DNA of 64,000 nucleotides from positions 666,423 to 730,422 of the forward strand of contig NZ_JACHBX010000003.1 of NCBI RefSeq assembly GCF_014200505.1, in the 5' to 3' direction. A model generated the notes under the pieces. That model did no database searches and was not told where the DNA came from. It saw only the letters and a list, made by a program, of their open reading frames with translations. Source of the DNA: Massilia aurea (GTDB lineage Bacteria; Pseudomonadota; Gammaproteobacteria; Burkholderiales; Burkholderiaceae_D). Positions 31,906 to 40,517 of this stretch are shown here, one piece after another; within the stretch, counting starts at the first letter, position 1, and the number at the start of each line of letters is the position of its first letter. Position numbers and translations under genes: made by a program.

Positions 31906-34623
31906 ATGAAACGTCACCTTGTCCTGCTTGCAGCATCGCTGTCCTCCAGCGCGTACGCTGCTGTTCCTCTCGCCACCTGCGACAGCCCGGCCTTCCAGGA
32001 AGTGCTCAGCGCCTCCGCAACCAAGCTCGATGCGCGCGCCGTCTGGCTCGACCGCCGCCTCGTGCGCTGGCCCGGCGCCTCTAGCAATGGCGTATACCGC
32101 CTGTACCACTCCCCTGCCGGCGGCATCGAGGCCACGGCCGGCAGCAAGGTCACCGGCAGCGCCGGTTCAATTACGCTGGCCGTCTCGCGCGTCGCGGTGC
32201 CGCAAGCCGCGGCCACACGCTTCAAATGGGTCGCCAGCGGCCCGACCCTGAGCGTGCAGGAAGCCGACCTGGCGCGCCTGCCTGCCCTGCACCGCGAACA
32301 GCTGGTGCTGGTCCACGAGAACCCCGACGGCACCGTGCGCGACGCAACGCGCGTGCAGGCGGCCGGCGCGCTCGACGACCTGTATGCGGCGGCCGAACGC
32401 ATCCCGGATCTAGGCGCGACGCCCACCGCCAATAAAACCGACTTCAAGCTGTGGGCGCCAACCGCGCGCGATGTCGCGGTGTGCACCTATGACAGCGCAA
32501 CGGGCCGCGCGAACGCCGTGCTGCCGCTGACGCTGGACGTACGCACCGGCGCCTGGGCTGCCAGCGTCCCGCGCGATTTGTCCGGCACCTATTACAAGTA
32601 CGCGGTCGACGTCGTCGCCGAGGGCGCCGGGCTGGTACGCAACCTGGTGACCGACCCATATTCGGTCAGCCTGAACGCCGACTCCCAACGCAGCTACATC
32701 GCCGACCTGGACGCGCCGAACCTGAAACCGGCCGGCTGGCACGCCACGCAGCCACCGGCCACGGTCAAGGCGCAGACCGACATGGTCATCTACGAGCTGC
32801 ACGTGCGCGACTTTTCGCTGATCGACCAGACCGTGCCGCCGTCCAAACGCGGCAAGTACGGCGCGTTTGGCGAGACCAATTCGAACGGCATGCGGCACCT
32901 TCGTGCGCTGGCACAGGCAGGCCTGACCGACATCCACCTGCTGCCCGTGTACGACATCGGCAGCATCCCCGAAGTGGCATGCGCGCAGCCCGCCCCCGCC
33001 GGCGCGCCGGATGGCGAGAGCCAGCAGGCACTGGTCGTCAAGACCGCCCACACCGACTGCTTCAACTGGGGTTACGACCCGCAGCACTTCAACGCCGTCG
33101 AAGGCAGTTACGCGAGCGACCCGCAGGACGGCGCGCGCCGCATCGTCGAGTTCCGCCAGATGGTGATGGACCTGCACAAGGCCGGCCTGCGCGTGGGCAC
33201 CGACGTGGTCTACAACCACACCTTCATCGCCGGCCAGGAAGAAAAGTCGATCCTCGACCGCGTGGTGCCGGGCTACTACCATCGCCTGAACGCCGTGGGC
33301 GGCATCGAAGCCTCGACCTGCTGCTTCAACACGGCGACCGAGAACACGATGATGGCCAAGCTGATGATCGATTCGTCGGTGCTCTGGACGCGCCAGTACA
33401 AGATCGATTCGTTCCGCTTCGACCTGATGGGCCACCAGCCGCGCGAGGCGATGGTGCGCCTGCAGGGGGCCGTCGACGCGGCGGCGGACCGCCACGTGCA
33501 GCTAATCGGCGAAGGCTGGAACTTCGGCGAAGTGGCCGATGGCGCGCGCTTCGTGCAGGCGTCGCAGTTGTCACTGAACGGCACCGGCATCGGCACCTTC
33601 AGCGACCGCGCGCGCGACGCCGTGCGCGGCGGCTCGCCCGGCGACTCGGGCCTGCCCGTGATCAAGCAGCAGGGCTATATCAACGGCCTGGTGTACGACG
33701 CGAACGCCCTTGGTGGCGATGCAAAAAAGGCTGACCTGCTGCGCGCCGCGGACCTGATCCGCGTCGGCCTGGCCGGCTCGGTGCGCACGTATCCAATGCA
33801 AGGGTTCGATGGCCAGGTGCGCCAGTTGCAGGCGATGGTCTACGGCGGCAACCAGCCGGCCGGCTATGCGAGCGAACCGGGCGAAGCGGTCAACTACGTC
33901 GAGAACCACGACAACCAGACGCTGTACGACATCAACGTGCTCAAGCTGCCCGTGGCAACGAGCAGCGCGGAGCGCGCGCGGGTTCAGGTGCTGGGGATGG
34001 CGATCAATGCGTTCAGCCAGGGCGTGGCGTACTACCACGCCGGCATCGACACGCTGCGCTCGAAATCGCTGGACCGCAACAGCTTCAATTCGGGCGACTG
34101 GTTCAACCGCATCGACTGGACCTACCAGGACAACTTCTTCGGCACCGGCCTGCCACCGGCGCCGGACAATGCCAAAGACTGGCCGCTGTTCAAGCCGTTG
34201 CTGGCCAATGCCGCGATGAAGCCCACGCCCGCCGACATCGCGTTCGCGCGCGACGCGTTCCGCGACCTGCTGCGCATCCGCGCCAGCAGCACGCTGCTGC
34301 GCCTGCGCACGACCGACGACATCAACAAGCGCCTGCGCTTCTTCAATACGGGGCCGCAGCAGGAACCGACCGTGCTGGCCGCCTGGGTCGATGGCAAAGG
34401 TTATCCGGGTGCGGGCTTTGCCGGCATGGGCTATCTGGTGAACGTCGACAAACGGGCGCACACGATCAAGGACGCCACGCTGCGCGGCAAGCGCCTGAAG
34501 CTGCATCCGGTGCACAGCGCACCTGGCGCGGCCGACAAGCGCGCGCTCAAGGCGCGCTTCGACAGCGCCAGCGGCACCTTCACGGTGCCGCCCCGCACCG
34601 CCGTCGTATTCGTCGACATGTGA
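31906..34623 (+). CDS. Secreted pullulanase-type GH13 alpha-1,6-glucosidase
   Basis: The 905-residue enzyme has a signal peptide (1-18, ending A-Y-A-A). A pullulanase N2-like domain (about 20-170), a CBM48-type domain (about 180-275) and the GH13 barrel follow, then a C-terminal pullulanase domain. Visible catalytic residues are Asp in F-R-F-D-L-M-G-H (about 505), Glu in L-I-G-E-G-W-N (about 534) and Asp in E-N-H-D-N-Q (about 667). It would cut alpha-1,6 branches of amylopectin, glycogen or pullulan outside the cytoplasm. It is probably cotranscribed with the POT transporter seven bases upstream. Confidence 0.94.
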   Translation: MKRHLVLLAASLSSSAYAAVPLATCDSPAFQEVLSASATKLDARAVWLDRRLVRWPGASSNGVYRLYHSPAGGIEATAGSKVTGSAGSITLAVSRVAVPQAAATRFKWVASGPTLSVQEADLARLPALHREQLVLVHENPDGTVRDATRVQAAGALDDLYAAAERIPDLGATPTANKTDFKLWAPTARDVAVCTYDSATGRANAVLPLTLDVRTGAWAASVPRDLSGTYYKYAVDVVAEGAGLVRNLVTDPYSVSLNADSQRSYIADLDAPNLKPAGWHATQPPATVKAQTDMVIYELHVRDFSLIDQTVPPSKRGKYGAFGETNSNGMRHLRALAQAGLTDIHLLPVYDIGSIPEVACAQPAPAGAPDGESQQALVVKTAHTDCFNWGYDPQHFNAVEGSYASDPQDGARRIVEFRQMVMDLHKAGLRVGTDVVYNHTFIAGQEEKSILDRVVPGYYHRLNAVGGIEASTCCFNTATENTMMAKLMIDSSVLWTRQYKIDSFRFDLMGHQPREAMVRLQGAVDAAADRHVQLIGEGWNFGEVADGARFVQASQLSLNGTGIGTFSDRARDAVRGGSPGDSGLPVIKQQGYINGLVYDANALGGDAKKADLLRAADLIRVGLAGSVRTYPMQGFDGQVRQLQAMVYGGNQPAGYASEPGEAVNYVENHDNQTLYDINVLKLPVATSSAERARVQVLGMAINAFSQGVAYYHAGIDTLRSKSLDRNSFNSGDWFNRIDWTYQDNFFGTGLPPAPDNAKDWPLFKPLLANAAMKPTPADIAFARDAFRDLLRIRASSTLLRLRTTDDINKRLRFFNTGPQQEPTVLAAWVDGKGYPGAGFAGMGYLVNVDKRAHTIKDATLRGKRLKLHPVHSAPGAADKRALKARFDSASGTFTVPPRTAVVFVDM

Positions 34624-34663
34624 AAAGGCGGTTCTCGCGACGGGGCGCCGCTGACCTGAAGAC

Positions 34664-34765
34664 CGTCATTCCAGCGAAGGCTGGAATCCAGGTCTGTTGC
34701 GGGCCGCTGTCGATGTTGCGGCAAAGGTGCTGAACTTGGGTTCCAGCCTTTGCTGGAACGACGTT
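34664..34765. repeat. REP-like inverted repeat pair, copy 1
   Basis: Two short hairpin units in opposite orientation: CATTCCAGC...GCTGGAATCC (34667-34690) and GGTTCCAGC...GCTGGAACGACG (34740-34764). Each unit is itself a palindrome with a GAAGG-type loop. It closes the gap between the convergent pullulanase and diguanylate cyclase genes. Related pairs occur at 39302 and 45524. Confidence 0.8.
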
Positions 34766-34766
34766 G

Positions 34767-37079
34767 TCAGGCCAGCACGGACGCTTGCTCCACCGCAGCG
34801 ACCATCGCCAGCCGCGCAATCGCAAACGTATTGCGCCCCTTGTCCTTGGCCTCATACAAGGCGCTGTCGGCCAGCTCGCTGATCGTCAGCGCTGTCACGC
34901 CCGGTGCGTCGGCCAGCGCGATGCCGATCGTCGCACTGACGGAAATTGGCTGGGAGCCGAGCATGAACGGTGCTTCCATGACCTGCATGATCTTCTTGGC
35001 CACCAGCTCGACGTCGCGCGGCGAATTGACTTCGTCGAGCAGCACCGTGAATTCGTCGCCGGCCAGGCGCGCCACCATGTCGGAACTGCGCACCACCTTG
35101 CGCACGCGCCGTGCAAATTCGACCAGCACCATGTCGCCCACGGCGTGGCCGTAGGTATCGTTGATGCGCTTGAAGAAGTCGATGTCGAGATAGAACAGCG
35201 CAAAGGCGCGCTCGCGCTGCGGCGCACGTTCGACGGCGGCCTGCAGCGCCAGCTCGAACTGGCGCCGGTTCGGGATGCCGGTCAGCGCATCGGTGTGGGC
35301 CAGTGCGTGCAGGTTGCGTTCGTGCATACGCGCGGCGGTGGCGTCGGTCGTCAGGATATACACGCCCACCACTTCGCCGTCGCGCAGATGCGGCAGGAAG
35401 GTCGAGTGGACGATGCGGATGTGCTTCTTGCGCACGATGTCATGCTCGCACTGCGACGCCTTGCCCAGCCAGGCGTCGTCCAGCGCTTCCTTCTGCTGCA
35501 GGTAGAAGTCTTCGCCGAAGGCCTCCACCATGGTCTGGCCGACGATCTGGTCGGACGCCTTGCCGAGCCATGACTGGTGCACCGCATTGGCGAACATGTA
35601 GCGGTGATCCTGGTCGAGGTGCGCGATCAGGACCGGCAGGTTGTCGGTAATCGTGCGCAGGCGCTCTTCGCTGTCGGCCAGGCGGTCGCGCGATGCCTTC
35701 AGTTCGGTGATGTCCTTCATCGCCACCACGGCGCCGAGGGTCTTGCCCTGCGCGCTGCGCAGTGGCCGGCCGCTGGCCAGCAGCGTGTACGGCGCGCGGC
35801 CGGCCGGCGCGATGACCATCGCGCCGTCGCGCACGACTTCGCCCTTGAGCGCGCGCACCAGCGGCACGTCGTCCATCGCCATCGGGGTCTGGCCATCGCC
35901 GTGGTACAGCGAGTAGAACTGCGGCCATTCCGATGGCGCGATCGCCTTCAGGTCGTGACCATGCAAGGCGCGCGCCGTGCGGTTGAACAGTGTCAGGTTG
36001 CCGACGGCGTCGCAGGCGACCACGCCAACGTCGATCGATTCGAGCACCGCGTCGATCAGTTCCTGTTTTTCTTCCAGCTGCTGCTGCGTGCGGATACGGT
36101 CCGAGATGTCATTGACGAAGGCGCCGATGTAACGCGCGCCATTCCATTCGTGGGCCGCCACCGTCATCTGGATCGTGATCTGGCGCCCGCTCTGGGTCAG
36201 CGCCGGCAGTTCGACGTTCTGGTCCAGGTACGGGCCGGCGCCGGTATCGAGCAGGCGGCGGATGTTCGCGTCATGCGCTTCACGCTGCTGCGCCGGCATG
36301 ACCAGATCGGACAACTGGCGGCCGCGCGCGTACTCGCCCGACCAGCCGAAGATGCGCTCGGCCGACGTGTTCCACGCCACCACCACGCCATTGCTGTCAG
36401 CGCCAATGAAGCCACTGAATGACGAATCGATGATCGTGCGGTTCCAGGCTTCGCTCTCGCGCAGCAGCGCTTCGGCCGCTTCGCGCTGCGTCACTTCGCG
36501 CGACAGTTGCTCGACCTTGTCTTCCAGTTCGGCGGTGCGGGCGACGATGCGCGCTTCCAGGTCGGTATTGAGCGACTTGAGCGCCTGCTCGGCGAGCATG
36601 CGCGCGGTGACTGCCTTCAGGTGATTGATTTCGACTTCGACCAGTCCGGCCAGGTCGGCCAGCACCTGACGCTGCTCCTGGTTCAGGCGGCGCGGCGCGC
36701 GGTCGATGATGCACAGCGTGCCCACGGCTTCGCCATCGCTGTAGACCGGATGCCCGGCGTAGAAGCGGATGTGCGGCTCGCCAGTAACGAGCGGATTCTC
36801 GGCAAAGCGGGGATCCTGCGCCGCGTCCTCGATCACGAACAGCGCGCGTGCCTGCACCGCGTGGCTGCAGAACGACAGCGAGCGCGGGGTTTCCGACGCT
36901 TCCAGGCCATGGTGCGACTTGAACCACTGCCGCTCCGCATCGATCAGCGACACCAGCGCAATCGGCACGTCGAACGTCATGGCGGCCAGGCGGGTAAAGC
37001 GGTCGAAGCGGGTCTCGGCAGGGGTGTCGAGAATCTGCAGTTCGGCCAGCGCGGCAAGGCGGGCCTGTTCAATTAACAT
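34767..37079 (-). CDS. Diguanylate cyclase with GAF and multiple PAS domains
   Basis: The 770-residue cytoplasmic signalling protein carries an N-terminal GAF domain (about 15-160), a short coiled coil (about 170-225) and three PAS domains (about 225-600, with PAC-type ends). A C-terminal GGDEF domain (about 605-765) follows. The active-site motif is A-G-D-E-F near residue 673, a common functional variant of GGDEF. An I-site R-S-S-D lies five residues before it, so product inhibition by c-di-GMP is expected. It would make c-di-GMP in response to a small ligand or redox cue. The start at 37079 was chosen because the GAF homology begins right there; the longer upstream frame looks non-coding. 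Confidence 0.9.
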   Translation of the reverse strand: MLIEQARLAALAELQILDTPAETRFDRFTRLAAMTFDVPIALVSLIDAERQWFKSHHGLEASETPRSLSFCSHAVQARALFVIEDAAQDPRFAENPLVTGEPHIRFYAGHPVYSDGEAVGTLCIIDRAPRRLNQEQRQVLADLAGLVEVEINHLKAVTARMLAEQALKSLNTDLEARIVARTAELEDKVEQLSREVTQREAAEALLRESEAWNRTIIDSSFSGFIGADSNGVVVAWNTSAERIFGWSGEYARGRQLSDLVMPAQQREAHDANIRRLLDTGAGPYLDQNVELPALTQSGRQITIQMTVAAHEWNGARYIGAFVNDISDRIRTQQQLEEKQELIDAVLESIDVGVVACDAVGNLTLFNRTARALHGHDLKAIAPSEWPQFYSLYHGDGQTPMAMDDVPLVRALKGEVVRDGAMVIAPAGRAPYTLLASGRPLRSAQGKTLGAVVAMKDITELKASRDRLADSEERLRTITDNLPVLIAHLDQDHRYMFANAVHQSWLGKASDQIVGQTMVEAFGEDFYLQQKEALDDAWLGKASQCEHDIVRKKHIRIVHSTFLPHLRDGEVVGVYILTTDATAARMHERNLHALAHTDALTGIPNRRQFELALQAAVERAPQRERAFALFYLDIDFFKRINDTYGHAVGDMVLVEFARRVRKVVRSSDMVARLAGDEFTVLLDEVNSPRDVELVAKKIMQVMEAPFMLGSQPISVSATIGIALADAPGVTALTISELADSALYEAKDKGRNTFAIARLAMVAAVEQASVLA

Positions 37080-37367
37080 TTGGCTGACGATGATAAAACC
37101 TCTTCCATGGTCCGGAACGAAGACGACGGGGCAGGACGGCCCTGTTGACACGGCGCCGGGGATTGGGGGAGCCACATGAAATGGTAGCACGCAGTGCTGT
37201 GTGGAAACTACACGTTCCGTCCCGTGCGTCGCGTGGCGTTGACGTTTTTTTGACAACTTTTAGCGATACATCGGTACAAAAGCACTCGCACAAGCCATTC
37301 TTGACCCGCTGCCGCCCATTCTCGTCAGCACGCATGACACGCGCGTGACATGCGCGTGAATGCCCTG

Positions 37368-39233
37368 TCAGATATCCAGGTGCGAGATCAGCAGCCGGCG
37401 CGCATCGATGTCGCCCTGATGGTCAAGGCTGCCCTCCCCTTGCGTGCCAAGGGAAATCCCGACCGACATGATGTCGATGAGGAGCAGTTGCAGGATGCGC
37501 GAAATCATCGACAGGAAGCTCGTGCTGTCTTCGCTGTGATCCACCGCGAGGCACACGGAGGCCTTCTTTGCCAGCGGCGAGCGGCTGGCCGTGATCGCAA
37601 TGATGTCGGCGCCCCGCGCGCGCGCCGTGTCGACCGCCTCGAGCAGCTCGGGCAACTGCCCGCCGGTGGAAATCGCGATCACCACGTCGCCCGGCCCCAG
37701 CAGATCGGCAGCAAGGTTCAACAGGTGCGCGTCGCCGTACAAGGCGGCCGGGATGCGAAAGCGGAAGAACTTGTGCTGGCCATCGAGCGCCACCGCGCGC
37801 GCGTTACCCAGCGCGTAGAACTCGACCCGGCGCGCGCGCCGCAGCAGTTCGATGGCGCGGTCGATCGCGTGCACGTCGAGCGCATCGCGAAACTTCAGGA
37901 TCGCCGAGACCGTGTTGTCGATCACCTTGGCCGACAGGTCATGCGTGCTGTCGGTCATGCGCACCTGGCTGTGGCGCACGGGGATCGTGCCGGTCAGGCT
38001 GCCGGCGAACTTGAGCTTGAATTCGGCCAGGCCCTGGAATCCCAGCGAACGGCAGAAGCGGATCACGGTCGGCTGGCTCACGTCGGCCAGGCGCGCGATC
38101 TCGGCGATCGGCTCGGACAGCATCTTGCGCGGATGCTCGATCACGAGCGCGGCCACGCGCTGCTCGGCTGGGGAGAGCTCGTGCAGCAGTTGCTGTACGC
38201 GGTCGGTGAGCGTGTTGGCGCCGCTGCGCCCGCGCAGGTGCTCGGACAGGATCGCCGAGACGCCGTACAGCGCCGGGTTGGGCGTCATGATGATGTAGGT
38301 CGGAATCTGGGCGATGTAGTCGCGAAAGCGCCCCTTGGCCTCGAAGCGCGCACGGAACGGCGACTGCGCAAACCAGGCGCCCATGCGCGGCACGATGCCG
38401 CCGCCGATGAACATGCCGCCAAACGCGCCCAGCGTCACGGCCAGGTTTGCCGCCGCGCTGCCCAGCATGCCGGCGAAGGTTTCCAGCACCTCGAGGCACA
38501 GCGCGTCGTGGGCATCGAGGGCGGCGCTGACGATGTCGGCGGTGCTGCGCGCTGGCGCCGCGATGCCGTTGCGCTCGGCCAGCGCGCGGTAGATCAGTTC
38601 AATGCCGGGGCCGGAGATCAGGCGCTCGTTCGACACGTGCTTCCACTCGCGCCACGCGTACTGCAGGATCGCGAATTCGCGCTCGTCGCTGGGCGCAAAG
38701 TTGACGTGCCCGCCCTCGCTGCCGAGCGTGACGAAACCGTCGATGGTCGGGATCACACCCGAGACGCCAAGGCCCGTGCCCGGCCCCAGCACGCCCGACA
38801 CGGCATGTGTCTGCGGCGCGCCACCGCCGATCTGCAGCAGGTCCTTCGGCTGAAAGCCCGGCAGCGCCATCGCCAGCGCGGTGAAGTCGTTGACGATCAA
38901 CAGCGTCGACAGGCCCAGCGCGCGGCGCACGGCGTCCGTCGAGAACTGCCAGTCGCGGTTGGTCATGCGGATGAAATCGCCGCTGATCGGATTGGCCAGC
39001 GCAAAGGCCGCGTGGTGAATGCGCCCGCCCGGATGCTGTTCGAGGTAGGCGTGCAGCAGCGGGATGATGCCGTCGAAGTCGTCGCAGCGCAGCACGGCGA
39101 CCTGCCCCAGCACGCCGGGCGCGGTCTCGAGGCCCAGGCGCGCATGGGTGGCGCCGATGTCGGCCAACAGGCGCGGGCCGTCGGCAAAGGCGGCGCGCGG
39201 GGGTTTGCTTTTTGGATCAGGGTCTTCCGTCAT
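37368..39233 (-). CDS. glk: Bifunctional glucokinase / RpiR-type regulator (copy 2)
   Basis: This 621-residue paralogue of the protein at 26547-28394 has the same order: glucokinase (about 20-345), RpiR helix-turn-helix (about 350-425) and SIS domain (about 460-605). Long stretches are nearly identical to copy 1, above all in the helix-turn-helix, so the two probably recognise similar DNA. The glucokinase half and the SIS pocket differ more. It is a single gene 135 bases from a REP-like pair. The ATG at 39233 is chosen over a TTG at 39263. Having two such fusions in one sugar locus suggests split control of uptake and breakdown. Confidence 0.92.
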   Translation of the reverse strand: MTEDPDPKSKPPRAAFADGPRLLADIGATHARLGLETAPGVLGQVAVLRCDDFDGIIPLLHAYLEQHPGGRIHHAAFALANPISGDFIRMTNRDWQFSTDAVRRALGLSTLLIVNDFTALAMALPGFQPKDLLQIGGGAPQTHAVSGVLGPGTGLGVSGVIPTIDGFVTLGSEGGHVNFAPSDEREFAILQYAWREWKHVSNERLISGPGIELIYRALAERNGIAAPARSTADIVSAALDAHDALCLEVLETFAGMLGSAAANLAVTLGAFGGMFIGGGIVPRMGAWFAQSPFRARFEAKGRFRDYIAQIPTYIIMTPNPALYGVSAILSEHLRGRSGANTLTDRVQQLLHELSPAEQRVAALVIEHPRKMLSEPIAEIARLADVSQPTVIRFCRSLGFQGLAEFKLKFAGSLTGTIPVRHSQVRMTDSTHDLSAKVIDNTVSAILKFRDALDVHAIDRAIELLRRARRVEFYALGNARAVALDGQHKFFRFRIPAALYGDAHLLNLAADLLGPGDVVIAISTGGQLPELLEAVDTARARGADIIAITASRSPLAKKASVCLAVDHSEDSTSFLSMISRILQLLLIDIMSVGISLGTQGEGSLDHQGDIDARRLLISHLDI

Positions 39234-39301
39234 ACCACAAGGATACCATTGGCCGAATGACAAAAGAATGAGGTGCTGCGAAGGATGCGGGCTATCGATG
39301 C

Positions 39302-39412
39302 ACTTGGATTCCCACCTCCGTGGGAATGACGTGCCGGGGTAGCGGATTGTTATCCACGGCGATGGCGCGCGCCTTGAAAACCGTCGTTCCCGCAGAGGCG
39401 GGAACCCAAGAT
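39302..39412. repeat. REP-like inverted repeat pair, copy 2
   Basis: Two hairpin units in opposite orientation, ATTCCCAC...GTGGGAATGACG (39308-39331) and CGTCGTTCCCGC...GCGGGAACCC (39382-39408), separated by about 50 bases. They share ACTTGG/CCAAG edges with the copies at 34664 and 45524. Confidence 0.8.
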
Positions 39413-39436
39413 CTCAAACCGAAGCCACAACAGCAA

Positions 39437-40456
39437 TCAGCGCACGAGCCCCTTCAACAACGCTTTGTGGAACTGCACCGGGTCCTGCATCTGCGGCGCG
39501 TGCCCCATCTCGGGGAATGTCACCAGCACCGAGCCCGGGATTGCCTTGCGCGTGGTCTCGGCCAGCACCTTGTAGTTGCCCAGTGTCGGGCGCACGTCAG
39601 CGGGCGCGGCGTCCTTGCCGATCGCGGTCGTGTCCTTCAAGCCCATCAGCAGGAAGGTCGGCGTTTTAATCAACGGGAATTCATGCACCACGGGCTGCGT
39701 GTAGATCATGTCGTAGATGAGCGCCGAATTCCAGGCCACCACTTCCTTGCCCTTGCCACGGTACATCCCGGCCAGCATCTGGACCCACACTTCGTACTCC
39801 GGCTTCCACTGACCGTTGTAGTAGGTCGTGCGCTCGTACTCACGCACGCGCTCGGCCGACAATTTCAGCTCGCGTTCATACCATTGATCGACACCCAGTG
39901 ATGGCACGCCCAGGTTCTTCCAGTCTTCCAGGCCGATCGGGTTGATCATCACCAGCTGGTCCGTCAGTTCGGGATACATCAGCGCGTAGCGCGTGGCCAG
40001 CATGCCGCCGGTCGAGTGGCCGATGATGATGGCCTTCTTCACGCCGATCGAGGCCAGGAGCTTGCGCGTGTTGTCGGCCAGTTGCTGGAACGTGTACTGG
40101 TAGTGCTGCGGCTTGGTGGATTTGCAAAAGCCAATCTGGTCGGGCACCACGACGCGATAGCCGGCGTCGCTCAGTGCCTTCGTGGTGCCGGCCCAGGTCG
40201 CGCCGCAGAAGTTCTTGCCGTGCATGAGGACGACGGTGCGGCCATTCGGGCTGGCCGGCTTGACGTCCATATAGGTCATCTGCAGGTCGACGCGCTGCGA
40301 CGTAAAGCGGTATTGCTGCGTCGGTGCAGGGTAGGCGAATTCTTCGAGTTCGGCGCCGTAGACTGGCGCGGCGGCCGATTGCGCCTGCGCCGGGGCCAGC
40401 GCGAGGGCGAGACTCAGGCCCGCGATGGCGCGGGCGATGTGCGTAAAGTAGGACAT
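39437..40456 (-). CDS. Secreted alpha/beta hydrolase
   Basis: The 339-residue protein has a signal peptide (1-25, ending A-Q-A-Q) and a full alpha/beta-hydrolase fold. It has the oxyanion H-G in V-L-M-H-G-K-N-F, the nucleophile in G-H-S-T-G-G (G-x-S-x-G, about residue 147) and the His in E-M-G-H-A-P. The substrate is not clear; related proteins include esterases and epoxide-hydrolase-like enzymes. It lies 61 bases after the alpha-amylase gene on the same strand and may be the last gene of that operon. Confidence 0.85.
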   Translation of the reverse strand: MSYFTHIARAIAGLSLALALAPAQAQSAAAPVYGAELEEFAYPAPTQQYRFTSQRVDLQMTYMDVKPASPNGRTVVLMHGKNFCGATWAGTTKALSDAGYRVVVPDQIGFCKSTKPQHYQYTFQQLADNTRKLLASIGVKKAIIIGHSTGGMLATRYALMYPELTDQLVMINPIGLEDWKNLGVPSLGVDQWYERELKLSAERVREYERTTYYNGQWKPEYEVWVQMLAGMYRGKGKEVVAWNSALIYDMIYTQPVVHEFPLIKTPTFLLMGLKDTTAIGKDAAPADVRPTLGNYKVLAETTRKAIPGSVLVTFPEMGHAPQMQDPVQFHKALLKGLVR

Positions 40457-40517
40457 GAAGGCGGGCAGACTGGCAGCCGGAGAGTTAACGGAACGGCCAG
40501 TCTACCCCGGAACTCGG

